The translations under genes were made by a program, and so were the position numbers. Source: Luteimonas_C sp035250245 (GTDB lineage Bacteria; Pseudomonadota; Gammaproteobacteria; Xanthomonadales; Xanthomonadaceae). Taken from it: a stretch of 64,000 nt of DNA. The notes below the pieces were generated by a model. It worked only from the letters and a program-made list of their open reading frames with translations, was not told the origin of the DNA and did no database searches. The stretch spans positions 62,001-126,000 of the forward strand of contig DATFFH010000077.1 in assembly GCA_035250245.1 (NCBI GenBank). Reading direction: 5' to 3'. Below are positions 18,038 to 27,816 of the stretch, one piece after another. Position 1 is the first letter of the stretch; every line of letters starts with the position of its first letter.

Positions 18038-19278
18038 GCGGGCTCCAATGCGGCGAGCGCTGTATCGAGGCGCGCGCCAACCAGGTCGCGCAGACCATCG
18101 TCCGCGAAAGCGGCCAAAGGCTCGCGGCAGAAAGCGGAAATTAGCAACCGCCGCGCCTCGGCCTGCGGCAGGCCGCGCGAACGCAGATAGAACATCGCGG
18201 TCGGATCGAGTTGGCCGACGGTGGCGCCGTGCGCCGCTTTCACTTCGTCGGCGTGGATTTCCAGCACCGGCTGCGAATCGATCTCGGCGTTTTCGCTCAG
18301 CAGCAGGTTCTTGTTCGACAGATCCGCGTCGCTGCCATCGGCGCCCGCGTGGATCGTAATGCCGCCGTGGAAAACGGCGCGGCCGCGGCCGCCGGCGATG
18401 CCGCGCCAGAGCAGTTCGCAGACGGTGTCGCGGGCGACGTGTTCGATGCCCAGGCGGGTATCCAGATGCCGGCGTCCGTCGGCGAGCAGGACGCCGTTCG
18501 CCAGCAGCCGCGCGCGGTCGCCCGCGAGGCGCACGTTCAGTTCATGGCGCGACAGACCTGCGCCGAGCTCGAGATCCAGGCGCCGATACTCGGCATCGGC
18601 GGCGAGGACGGCGTCGGTGCGCAGGAATGAGGTCGCGCGCGTTGCGTCCGCCTGTACGCGTGCGTGAACGAGACGGGCGCCTTCGCCGATCGCGATGGAG
18701 ACGATCTGATTGGTCAGATGCGCATGGTCGCCGGCCGCCAGGTGATGCTCGACGACGGTCGCTCCGGCCCCGGCCGCCAATTCGATGCGGTGACGCAGGT
18801 GCCAGGCGCTGTCGGCCGTCAGCGGCGCGCCGATGAAAACCAGATGGATCGGATCGACGGCTCGCACGCCCGCGTCCACGCGCAAGATGAAACCTTCGTC
18901 GGCAAGTGCGGCGCTGAGCCGGGGGAATATGTCGTCTACGCGGGCGTATTCCGGCCGCGCGTCTTCTGCCGGGAAGGAGGAGCGGGACGTCAAACGGAAG
19001 CCCGTCGTCAAATCCGGAATGCGCGAGTTGCCTGCGTCGAAATATCCGTTGACGAACACCAACCGCGGCGCTGGAAAGCCATCGAGCAACGAAGAGTCGA
19101 CTGCGGGCAACGCAACCGACGGAGCGAACGTGCGACGTTCCAACGCGCGCAGCGGCGTGTACTTCCAAGCCTCGCTGCGCGGGCCGGGCAGGCCGTCGCG
19201 CAAGGCGGCGTCCAGCGCGGCGCGCCGCGCGGCGTCGCCTCGGAAGCCGGAGGCCAGCGATTCGAGCAAAGCGCTCAT
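18034..19278 (-). CDS. sufD: SufD, Fe-S assembly scaffold component
   Basis: This is a 414-residue SufBD-core protein. The C-terminal right-handed beta-helix contains the family pattern NKNLLLSENAEIDSQPVLEIHADEVKAAHGATVGQLD (about 325-361), including the conserved histidine of the SufB-SufD interface, and ends with the helical YLRSRGLPQAEARRLLISAF. SufD joins SufB and SufC in the SufBC2D scaffold complex and is needed for iron entry. A repeat of about 120 bases separates it from sufC; downstream it is coupled to the cupin gene. Confidence 0.93.
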   Translation of the reverse strand: MSALLESLASGFRGDAARRAALDAALRDGLPGPRSEAWKYTPLRALERRTFAPSVALPAVDSSLLDGFPAPRLVFVNGYFDAGNSRIPDLTTGFRLTSRSSFPAEDARPEYARVDDIFPRLSAALADEGFILRVDAGVRAVDPIHLVFIGAPLTADSAWHLRHRIELAAGAGATVVEHHLAAGDHAHLTNQIVSIAIGEGARLVHARVQADATRATSFLRTDAVLAADAEYRRLDLELGAGLSRHELNVRLAGDRARLLANGVLLADGRRHLDTRLGIEHVARDTVCELLWRGIAGGRGRAVFHGGITIHAGADGSDADLSNKNLLLSENAEIDSQPVLEIHADEVKAAHGATVGQLDPTAMFYLRSRGLPQAEARRLLISAFCREPLAAFADDGLRDLVGARLDTALAALEPA

Positions 19279-19285
19279 GACTTGG

Positions 19286-19406
19286 CCCCTCTCCCGCCGG
19301 GAGAGGGGTTGGGGTGAGGGTTCGGCGGAGCGACGGCGTTCCAGCTCGCGTCGTACTCCGAACCCTCATCCGCCCTTCGGGCACCTTCTCCCGAGGGGAG
19401 AAGGGG
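19286..19406. repeat. Palindromic repeat, family E, inside the SUF operon
   Basis: CCCCTCTCCCGCCGGGAGAG at the left and a complementary TTCTCCCGAGGGGAGAAG at the right flank inverted arms (GGGTTCGGCGGAG... and ...CCGAACCCTCATCC). The element fills the sufC-sufD gap. Because it forms stable hairpins in the polycistronic mRNA, it may alter the sufC to sufD ratio. Relatives lie at 25824, 34582, 46648 and 50177. Confidence 0.82.
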
Positions 19407-19423
19407 AAAGCCGGCAACCACCT

Positions 19424-20188
19424 TCATGCCGCGGCCTCCGGAGCGATGCGGTCCTTCACCCACGCGTAGCCGTGCTGTTCCAGTTCCAGCGCCAATTCCG
19501 GCCCGCCGGTTTCGACAATGCGGCCGTCCGCCAGCACATGAACCACGTCCGGCTTGATGTAGTCGAGCAGGCGCTGGTAATGGGTGATGACCAGGAAGGC
19601 GCGCTCCGGCGAGCGCAGCGCGTTGACGCCGGCGGCGACGTTCTTCAGCGCGTCGATGTCCAGGCCGCTGTCGGTCTCGTCCAGGATCGCCAGCTTCGGT
19701 TCCAGCACGGCCATCTGGAAGATCTCATTGCGCTTCTTTTCGCCGCCGCTGAAGCCCTCGTTGACGCCGCGCTGCAGAAGCTTGTCGTCCAGGTGCAGCA
19801 CGGCGAGTTTTTCGCGGACCAGCTTCAGGAACTGCATCGAATCCAGTTCCGGCTCGCCGCGCGCCTTGCGCTGCGCGTTGAGCGCGCTGCGCAGGAAATA
19901 GGTGTTGTTCACGCCCGGAATCTCGACCGGATACTGGAAAGCCAGGAACACGCCGGCGGCGGCGCGCTCTTCCGGTTCCAGAGCCAACAGGTCGATATCG
20001 CCGAAACGCACGCTGCCGGCGGTGATTTCGTAGCCTTCGCGGCCGGCCAGGATGTTGCCCAGCGTCGATTTGCCGGCGCCGTTCGGGCCCATGATGGCAT
20101 GCACTTCGCCGGGCTTGGCTTGCAGCGACAGGCCTTTGAGGATTTCGCGCTCGCCGATGCGGGCGTGCAGGTTTTCGATCTTCAGCAT
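19424..20188 (-). CDS. sufC: SufC, ATPase of the SUF system
   Basis: This is a 254-residue ABC-type ATPase without membrane domain. Walker A is GPNGAGKS (residues 34-41), the ABC signature is FSGGEKKR, Walker B is LAILDETDSGLDID and the switch histidine follows in VITHYQR. SufC powers conformational change of the SufBC2D scaffold. It follows the small exported-protein gene after 37 bases. Confidence 0.94.
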   Translation of the reverse strand: MLKIENLHARIGEREILKGLSLQAKPGEVHAIMGPNGAGKSTLGNILAGREGYEITAGSVRFGDIDLLALEPEERAAAGVFLAFQYPVEIPGVNNTYFLRSALNAQRKARGEPELDSMQFLKLVREKLAVLHLDDKLLQRGVNEGFSGGEKKRNEIFQMAVLEPKLAILDETDSGLDIDALKNVAAGVNALRSPERAFLVITHYQRLLDYIKPDVVHVLADGRIVETGGPELALELEQHGYAWVKDRIAPEAAA

Positions 20189-20225
20189 TGCTAGGTCCGT
20201 TTCTTTAAGGGTTGTGCGCAGTCGA

Positions 20226-20734
20226 CTACGTGCACGGCCCTTGGTATTCGATGATGTGCTGTTGTTTCGAAGACGAGTCCGTCAGATCGAGGCACCAGCG
20301 ATAGCCGGATTCTTCCAACTGGTTAGCCGGACATTCCCGGAACGCTTCGCGATCAGGTTCTTCGACCGGATCGGCAAGCCGAATGCTCCCACGGGTCCCG
20401 AAAGCATAGGTTTCGCGCTCCGCCGAGCGGGTATCGACGGCGAGGAGCTCGTCGCCGTTGAGTCCGACGGGCTCGGCCTCGAGCGGTACGCGCCATTGAC
20501 GCACGACCGAGCCATCTTCGCGAAGCTCATGAACCAAGTCGCCGATCAATGCTTTATCGTCGGCCGGTATCGTGCGGACGCGCGCCTGCACGATCTCGCC
20601 TTCGCAGGCGCTTTCGCCGCCTCTGGAGACGATCAGCGGCGAATCGGCGGCCTTCTCGCCCGCATAGAAAGAGAACACGAATCCTTCGTCGGCCGGCGGA
20701 GGAGATGCAAGGGCGAGGAGTGCGGCCAGGACGA

Positions 20735-20738
<4 letters not shown>
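20226..20738 (-). CDS. Small exported protein of unknown function in the SUF operon
   Basis: This is a 170-residue protein that I do not recognise. The N-terminus MIVLAALLALASPPPADEG looks like a short signal peptide lacking basic residues. The mature part has four cysteines: one near residue 45 (ESACEG) and three toward the end (RECPAN, RWCLDL, QGPCT), which could form disulfides in the periplasm. Its ATG overlaps the sufB stop in ATGA, so it is translated with sufB. An extracytoplasmic product within an Fe-S assembly operon is unusual. Confidence 0.7.
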
Positions 20739-22174
<1,436 letters not shown>

Positions 22175-22184
22175 GTCGGCAGCC

Positions 22185-22637
22185 TCAGTTCGTAGCCAGT
22201 GCGGCCGGGATCGCCTTGTGGCGAGCGGCGGGCTTCGCGGGGGCGACCATCTCGGCCAGCGACACGCCGCGCAGCGCTTCGGCGACGACGTCGTTGATCC
22301 GGCGCCAATTGGCGCGGGCGCTGCAGGAGCGTTCGATGCCGCAGGCGCCGGCGTGGACGCTGCATTCGGTCATGCCGAGCGGGCCTTCCATCGCTTCGAC
22401 GATTTCGATCAGCGAGATGTCGGCGGGCGGACGCGCCAAGCGGTAGCCGCCGCTGGCGCCGCGGAAGGCCTCGACCAGTCCGGCCTGGGCCAGGGGCTTG
22501 AGTACCTTGGCCACAGTCGGCGGCTCCAGGCCGGCGCGCTCGGCCAGGCCCGTCGCGCTGAGCACGGCGTCGGGCTCGCTGGCCAGCACGGTCAGCACCA
22601 CGCTGGCGTAATCGGTGAGTTTGGTGACCCGGAGCAT
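22185..22637 (-). CDS. sufR: SufR-type Rrf2 family Fe-S regulator
   Basis: This is a 150-residue Rrf2/IscR family repressor. An N-terminal winged helix (about 1-65, with LTDYASVVL and the ASGGYRLARP wing) is followed by three cysteines C92, C99 and C105, spaced to hold a [2Fe-2S] cluster as in IscR. It matches the gammaproteobacterial SUF regulator subgroup by its place at the head of sufBCDS. It likely represses its own operon when Fe-S supply is adequate, through a dyad 44 bases upstream of the start. The Ala/Lys-rich tail (about 130-150) is probably flexible. Confidence 0.9.
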   Translation of the reverse strand: MLRVTKLTDYASVVLTVLASEPDAVLSATGLAERAGLEPPTVAKVLKPLAQAGLVEAFRGASGGYRLARPPADISLIEIVEAMEGPLGMTECSVHAGACGIERSCSARANWRRINDVVAEALRGVSLAEMVAPAKPAARHKAIPAALATN

Positions 22638-22680
22638 CGGAGTGGCTCGAAGCCGGTGCCGGCTTCTGGCTGGTTTAATG

Positions 22681-22718
22681 AGTACCGAAATTGTACTGAT
22701 TAGACCGGGTCAAGCCAA
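22681..22718 (-). promoter_or_regulatory. Promoter and candidate SufR operator of the suf operon
   Basis: Reading the minus strand, TTGGCT (22718-22713) and TACAAT (22695-22690) are 17 bases apart and form a sigma-70-like promoter. The dyad AGTAC-N7-GTACT at 22681-22697 covers the -10 element. This is the position expected for a repressor site and the half-sites are perfect complements. Confidence 0.65.
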
Positions 22719-22748
22719 GTGGCCTGATTTCGGGTCGGCCGCGCGCGC

Positions 22749-22875
22749 GTAGCCCGGGTGGAGCGAAGCGATACCCGGGGTCGCCATCTCCAAGAGATAA
22801 GCCAATTCCGGCGAAGCTATATCGCGAATGTCGCTTAATGGTGCCCCGGGTATCGCTTCGCTCCACCCGGGCTAC
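22749..22875. repeat. REP pair, family B
   Basis: Inverted copies of GTAGCCCGGGTGGAGCGAAG (continuing CGATACCCGGGG) are separated by about 60 bases. The pair occupies most of the space between the divergent sufR and SET-domain genes. This family flanks the RAYT gene at 31065 and recurs at 29883, 60768 and 62982. Confidence 0.9.
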
Positions 22876-22970
22876 GGTCTTCCTGCGAAAGCCGGCAGCC
22901 TGCATGCGATGGCTTCGCGAGTCGCTTTCGGGCGAAAATAGCGGTTCGACTTTTACGGAAAGAGCCCTCG

Positions 22971-23438
22971 ATGCCGAAGAAAATCGCCGCCCGCCTATCC
23001 CCGATCCACGGCAACGGCGTTTTCGCCACCGACACGATCAAGAAGGGCGAACGGGTCGTCCGCTACAAGGGCAAGCTGCGCACCCACGAGGAAGTGGACG
23101 AGGCCTACGGCGAGATCGACGAGAACGGCCACACCTTCCTGTTCACCCTCAACGACGACTATGTGGTGGACGCCAACATCGACGGCAACATCGCGCGCTG
23201 GATCAACCACAGCTGCAAGCCGAATTGCGAAGCGGTGATCCAGGAAAACGGCAAGGGCAAGCGCCACAAGGACAAGGTCTTCATCGAGGCGATCCGCGAC
23301 ATCAAGCCGGACGAAGAGCTGACCTACAACTACGGCATCGTCCTGGACGAGCCGCACACGGCCAAGAACAAGAAGCTCTGGGCATGCAAATGCGGTGCCA
23401 AGAACTGCACCGGCACCATGCTCCAGCCCAAGCGCTGA
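22971..23438 (+). CDS. SET domain protein-lysine methyltransferase
   Basis: This is a 155-residue protein that is essentially one SET domain plus a post-SET zinc site. It shows GNGVFATDTIKKGERV (14-29), ARWINHSCKPNC (75-86, the AdoMet-binding pseudoknot), the catalytic-region ELTYNY (116-121) and a post-SET CxCxxxxC at C139, C141 and C146. The zinc would be completed by C86. It should transfer methyl groups from AdoMet to protein lysine. The target is unknown; the lysine-rich HU-like protein at 30458 is one candidate. The start follows a GGAAAGAG ribosome site. Confidence 0.92.
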   Translation: MPKKIAARLSPIHGNGVFATDTIKKGERVVRYKGKLRTHEEVDEAYGEIDENGHTFLFTLNDDYVVDANIDGNIARWINHSCKPNCEAVIQENGKGKRHKDKVFIEAIRDIKPDEELTYNYGIVLDEPHTAKNKKLWACKCGAKNCTGTMLQPKR

Positions 23439-23447
23439 TCCGGTCTG

Positions 23448-23467
23448 CCGGCCCCGGCAGGGGCCGG
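23448..23467 (+). terminator. Hairpin after the SET-domain gene
   Basis: CCGGCCCC, a four-base loop and GGGGCCGG form an eight-base-pair GC stem nine bases past the stop. No T-run follows, so it is a weak terminator or an mRNA end stabiliser. A second, larger imperfect hairpin (about 23499-23531) lies between it and the next gene. Confidence 0.55.
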
Positions 23468-23587
23468 TCCCTAACTTCCGGATGCAATAAACCGGCAAAG
23501 GGTTGCCATGACTGATGCCAGTCGGTAACCCCTGACCTTCGCAGTACTTTGCGCATCACTGGGCTCAGGCCCGATGGGGGAACACTG

Positions 23588-25816
23588 ATGCGCGTTGCAC
23601 GTTTGGCCCTGGCCGTGCTTTCGGCGCTGTCGGCGCCTGCTTTCGCGGTGGAAATCGACGGCAGGATAGATCCCGCGGAATGGCAGGGCGCCCAGCACGT
23701 CACCGATTTCCGCCAGGTGCAGCCGTTGAACGGCCAGCCGGCGTCGCAGCCGACCGAGGCCTGGATCCTGGCGACGCCGGAAGGCTTGGCGATCGCGTTC
23801 AAGAACGTGCAGCCGGCCGACGTGCCGCGCACCCGGCAGCGCGTGCAGCGCGACTTCGAAGACCAGGTCGACCGGGTCAACCTGATGATCGATTTCGACG
23901 GCGACGGCCGCACCGGCTACAACTTCACCGTCGCTTCCACCGGCGGCGTCGCCGATGCGGTGATCACCAACGAGAACAACTTCAACGATGACTGGGACGG
24001 CAACTGGAAGCATGCCGTGAGCGAGGAAGGCGACATCTGGTCGGTGGAGATGCTGATTCCCTGGTACATCGCGCCGATGCACAACGCCAACGGCGACAAG
24101 CGGCGGATGAAGATCTATCTCGATCGCGTGGTCGGTTCCACCGGTCAGCGGTCGGGCTGGCCGGTGGCCAGTTTCGAGCGTCCGCGCTTCCTGTCCGATT
24201 TCAGTCCGATCGAGGTGCAGAAATACAGCCAGTCGCTGTTGGCGATCACGCCTTATGCGTCAGGCCTGTACGACAACGTGCGCCGCGACAGCGACTTCGA
24301 CGGCGGCGTGGACATCTTCTGGAAGCCGAACGGGCAGTTCCAAGCCACGGCGACGATCAATCCGGATTTCGGCCAGGTGGAGAGCGACGACCTGGTCGTC
24401 AACTTCAGCGCCACCGAGACCTTCATCAGCGACAAGCGTCCGTTCTTCACCGAGAACCAGGGCATTTTCGAATACACCACGCCGTCGGATTTCAGCCAGC
24501 TGTTGTACACGCGCCGGATCGGCGCGCCTGCCGACGACGGCAACGGCGCCGGCGACATCACCGCCGCGGTCAAGCTCAACGGCAGCCTGGGCCAGACCAA
24601 GTACGGCGTGTTCGCCGCCGACGAGGCGGACGAGGTCGGGCGCTCGTTCTACGCGTTGCGTTTGGTGCGGGATTTCAGCAACCAGAACCTGGGTTTCATG
24701 GCGACCCAGGTCGAACGTCCGTTCCTGGACCGCGAAGCCACGGTGATGGGCGTCGACCACAACTGGCGGCCGACGCCGCGCTGGAACGTGCGCACCCGCG
24801 TGTTCGGCAGCAAGATCGACCAGCATGGCGAGACGGTCAGCGATCTCGGCGCCACGGTTTGGGCCGACTACGAAATGGACCACGGCTGGCGCCAGCAGTG
24901 GATCGCGATGCACTTCGGCAACGACCTGGACATCAACGATGCCGGCTATCTGTCTCAAAACAGCCTCAACTATTTGCATTGGGAGGTGCGCAGGCGCTTC
25001 ACCGAATTGCCGGCAGGATCGCGTTACGCCTCGAAGGATTGGCGCGGCCGTATCAGCACGGTGCGCAACGACCATGGCGAAAAGCTCAACGACCAGTTCC
25101 GGCTCAGCCGCGAAGGCCGTTTGCGCAACGGCAGCTACGAATACGCCCAGATCAACATCAACAGTTCCGGCGTGGACGATCTGCTGACTCGCGGCCACGG
25201 CTCGGTGAAAACCCCGACGAACTTCAATTCGGTTTACCAATACGAGCGTCCGCGCAAAGGGCGTTGGGCGCACAACCTGGAAGCGCAATTGTCCAGCGAC
25301 GGCCTGGCCGGCAACGACAAGATCGGCTGGAGCCTGGAGTACGAACCGACCTATTTCATCAGCGATGCGTTCAGCCTCTACGCCGGTTTCTATGCCGACG
25401 AGACACCGGATTGGTTGTTATGGAGTCATGACAACCTGATCGGCAGCTTCCGCGGCCGCGAGTGGCACATCAACGCCGGCATGAACTGGAACATCGACGA
25501 GAAGCAGGAACTGCGGGTCAAGCTGCAGTCGCTGGCCATCGACGCGCAGCTGCGGCAGGCGTACCGGGTGGACGGCGCCGGCAACGCGATCCCCAGCAAC
25601 GATCCGATCGACGATTTCAGTTTGAGCAATCTGGGGTTCCAGATCCGATACCGCTACGAACTGGCGCCGCTGTCGTATCTGTACATCGTGTACGGGCGCG
25701 GCGGTTTCGACCGGAACGAATTCTCGGACGGCGCCGGGCATCTGCTGAGGGACAGCTTCGAATTGCGGGATGCGGAGCAGTTGCTGGTGAAGTTCAGTTA
25801 TCGGTTCGAGTTGTAA
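23588..25816 (+). CDS. CBM9-like/DUF5916 outer-membrane protein
   Basis: This is a 742-residue protein with a signal peptide ending FA-VEI (residue 18). An N-terminal CBM9-like beta-sandwich follows (about 19-200, starting DGRIDPAEW and with DRVNLMIDFDGDGRTGYNF), then a long DUF5916 beta-barrel region rich in alternating aromatic strands, with NPDFGQVESDD and FFTENQGIF as family landmarks, ending KFSYRFEL. Such proteins are common in Xanthomonadaceae and are predicted outer-membrane barrels; substrate and role are unknown. The ATG at 23588 is chosen because it opens the signal peptide. Confidence 0.82.
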   Translation: MRVARLALAVLSALSAPAFAVEIDGRIDPAEWQGAQHVTDFRQVQPLNGQPASQPTEAWILATPEGLAIAFKNVQPADVPRTRQRVQRDFEDQVDRVNLMIDFDGDGRTGYNFTVASTGGVADAVITNENNFNDDWDGNWKHAVSEEGDIWSVEMLIPWYIAPMHNANGDKRRMKIYLDRVVGSTGQRSGWPVASFERPRFLSDFSPIEVQKYSQSLLAITPYASGLYDNVRRDSDFDGGVDIFWKPNGQFQATATINPDFGQVESDDLVVNFSATETFISDKRPFFTENQGIFEYTTPSDFSQLLYTRRIGAPADDGNGAGDITAAVKLNGSLGQTKYGVFAADEADEVGRSFYALRLVRDFSNQNLGFMATQVERPFLDREATVMGVDHNWRPTPRWNVRTRVFGSKIDQHGETVSDLGATVWADYEMDHGWRQQWIAMHFGNDLDINDAGYLSQNSLNYLHWEVRRRFTELPAGSRYASKDWRGRISTVRNDHGEKLNDQFRLSREGRLRNGSYEYAQININSSGVDDLLTRGHGSVKTPTNFNSVYQYERPRKGRWAHNLEAQLSSDGLAGNDKIGWSLEYEPTYFISDAFSLYAGFYADETPDWLLWSHDNLIGSFRGREWHINAGMNWNIDEKQELRVKLQSLAIDAQLRQAYRVDGAGNAIPSNDPIDDFSLSNLGFQIRYRYELAPLSYLYIVYGRGGFDRNEFSDGAGHLLRDSFELRDAEQLLVKFSYRFEL

Positions 25817-25823
25817 GATTCTT

Positions 25824-25974
25824 CCTCCCCTTGCAGGAGAGGATGCCCGAAAGGCAGGAGAGGGGGGCGTGAGCGTAGCGGGCGTGCTTTGGTTGTTGCT
25901 CAGAAGATACGCAAAAGCCGAACCCTCTCCCTGGCGCTTCGCGCCTGTCCCTCTCCCGTAAAAGGGAGAGGGAC
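25824..25974. repeat. Composite palindromic repeat, family E long form
   Basis: The element runs from CCTCCCCTTGCAGGAGAGG to CCCTCTCCC...GGGAGAGGGA, with an internal GGCGCTTCGCGCC hairpin and the motif AAAGCCGAACCCTCTCCC. A closely related copy is at 50177-50406 with shared internal text but different spacers. It separates convergent genes. Confidence 0.82.
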
Positions 25975-25990
25975 GTAATCGGGCCGCGGC

Positions 25991-26710
25991 TTACGGCTTC
26001 ACTTCTCTGATATCCGCCGATCCGATCCGCCACGCCCGCTGCTCCGCGCTAGCGCCATCCACCACGGCGCGGCGCAGCACATAAGCGCCGACGTATTTGC
26101 GGACGCTGCCGTCGTTGCGCGTGGCGCTGATCGCGATCGGTACTTCGATATAGCGCGATCCTGCGGCGGCGTCGACGCGGCCGGGCGGTTGGATCTCGAC
26201 TTCGACCTTCGCGGTCTCGGTGAAACCGGCGGCGAATTGCTCTGGCGTCTGCCCGCTGCTGCGGCCATCGTCCGACCACAGCGAGTAGGCGCGGGCGAAG
26301 CTGCGGCTGTTGATCGAGTCGTAGTAATCGCGGACCACCGCGACAGCATCTTCCGGCGTCGGCTCGGGCGCGGCCGTCGCATCGCTGGGCGCATTTTCGC
26401 TATCCGTTTCGGCACTGCCGGGCAGCAATCCGGTTTCCGGATTGGCGGGATCTACTTCGGCGCCGGCGTCGGTTCCGTCCGCGATTTCGACCGGCGGCGG
26501 TTCGCCGCCGACGCTGGCGACCTGGCCGGGGCCGGGTTTGTCGGGCATGCCGGTGATCGAACCGCTCGAGCCGGCAGGCGCGGGCAAGCCCGCCTGTTCT
26601 TCCGGTGTCTGCGTTTGTTCGTTCTTGTCCCGTTTGCAAGCCGCGATCGACATCGCCAGCGCGAACGACGCGAAGACCGCCAGTATCGGTTTCATGGCAA
26701 GCCGGTTCAT
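25991..26710 (-). CDS. Putative lipoprotein of unknown function
   Basis: This is a 239-residue protein with a signal peptide and an IAAC lipobox (C25), so it is predicted to be a lipoprotein. Residues about 30-120 are low-complexity (Pro, Gly, Asp, Glu, Ala). A folded C-terminal domain (about 120-239) begins EDAVAVVRDYYDSINSRSFARAYSLW, a pattern seen in NTF2-like/SnoaL-like folds. No activity can be assigned. The first ATG overlaps the upstream DUF1439 stop by four bases; a second ATG five codons later would keep the lipobox. Confidence 0.75.
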   Translation of the reverse strand: MNRLAMKPILAVFASFALAMSIAACKRDKNEQTQTPEEQAGLPAPAGSSGSITGMPDKPGPGQVASVGGEPPPVEIADGTDAGAEVDPANPETGLLPGSAETDSENAPSDATAAPEPTPEDAVAVVRDYYDSINSRSFARAYSLWSDDGRSSGQTPEQFAAGFTETAKVEVEIQPPGRVDAAAGSRYIEVPIAISATRNDGSVRKYVGAYVLRRAVVDGASAEQRAWRIGSADIREVKP

Positions 26711-27264
26711 TGCAGCCGCACCACGACCCGGCCGCGGTCGATATCGACACCGCCGATGCGCTTGCCGGCCGGCAGTTTTTCCAGCAGATCGGGATCGAGC
26801 CGGTACACCGGCTCGCTGCGCGCGTATTCGGCGAGCAGGCTGTTGACCACGCCGCGCGCGCCGCCCTTGATCAGCGAGCCGGAGCCGGGCAGGTCGAATT
26901 GCAGCAATTCGGGATCGGTCAGATGCAGGCCTTGCGTCGTCGCGTCGTAGCGCAGGCCGCTGCTCAACGCCAAGTGACCGGTCGGCGCGCCCTGGCCGCC
27001 TAGCGCGCCGATGCCCATGTCGAATTCCAGGCGCAACCGCTGCTCGCCCGGCGGCAGCGACAGCCGCGGATTGGCCAGCGTGACCGAGACCAGGCCGCCG
27101 AGCTTGTCGAAATCGCGCGGGAAACGGTTGTCGAGGTAACGCTGCAACTGCGGCGCGCCGAACGACACTTCGTCGTTCAGCCAGGCCGAGACCGCGCCGA
27201 GAGTGGAGCAGGCGGCCAAAACCGCTGCGAGCGACGCAAAGGCAAGTGTGCGGATGAAACGCAT
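26707..27264 (-). CDS. DUF1439 (YceB-like) lipoprotein
   Basis: This is a 185-residue protein with a lipobox LAAC (C19) after a signal peptide. The mature part resembles the YceB/DUF1439 lipoproteins: an amphipathic start, QLQRYLDNRFP, then beta strands (VSVTLANPRLSLPPGEQRLRLEFD) as in SMP/BPI-like lipid-binding tubes. It may bind lipid in the periplasm, but this is only fold inference. It is co-transcribed with the downstream lipoprotein. Confidence 0.78.
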   Translation of the reverse strand: MRFIRTLAFASLAAVLAACSTLGAVSAWLNDEVSFGAPQLQRYLDNRFPRDFDKLGGLVSVTLANPRLSLPPGEQRLRLEFDMGIGALGGQGAPTGHLALSSGLRYDATTQGLHLTDPELLQFDLPGSGSLIKGGARGVVNSLLAEYARSEPVYRLDPDLLEKLPAGKRIGGVDIDRGRVVVRLQ

Positions 27265-27321
27265 GCGGACTCCGTGTTTGGGCGCAGCCTACGCGCCGGG
27301 AGTGAACGGGCGATTAGCGGC

Positions 27322-27750
27322 TCATTCCTTTAGCACGATGCGATGCGGCTGCAGGTAAGCGATCAACAGGCCCAGCAACAGGAAGCGGACGAGATCGAAG
27401 GCGATCTGCTTGACGGCCAGCGCGCCCGGCATCGGCTGCACGGCGTAATAGATCAGGTGCATGGGCACGACCGAAACCAAGGCGATCGCCAGGCCGAAGC
27501 GCAAGCCTTGCCCGGCGGTGGAACGTCCTTCCGAAAAACCGAAGCGGTAGAGCCAGGTCATGGCGAAGCCGATCATGGCGTCGGCCAGCAGCATCCAGCC
27601 GAAGTAGGATCGCGAATCTTCTTGCGTGCGCAGCAAGGTTCCGACCAGCGGCGCGTAATCGCCCTTCAACAGCAAGCCGTGCACCGCGAAGCCCGTCAGC
27701 AACGCGGCCACCGACATCGCCAGTCCGCAAATCCAGAAGCGCTTGTCCAT
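27322..27750 (-). CDS. Hypothetical four-helix membrane protein
   Basis: This is a 142-residue protein with about four membrane helices (roughly 7-28, 48-68, 84-105 and 112-134). The first helix lacks a cleavage site. It matches no family that I can name with certainty. Conserved-looking polar positions within helices include D57 and H98. It is followed after 57 bases by the start of the DUF1439 gene and may be expressed with it. Confidence 0.65.
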   Translation of the reverse strand: MDKRFWICGLAMSVAALLTGFAVHGLLLKGDYAPLVGTLLRTQEDSRSYFGWMLLADAMIGFAMTWLYRFGFSEGRSTAGQGLRFGLAIALVSVVPMHLIYYAVQPMPGALAVKQIAFDLVRFLLLGLLIAYLQPHRIVLKE

Positions 27751-27816
27751 GGGAGCTCCGCATGCCGTGGCGTCGTTCGTGGCCGATGTTACTCGAACCG
27801 CGGCGAAGAAGCGGAT

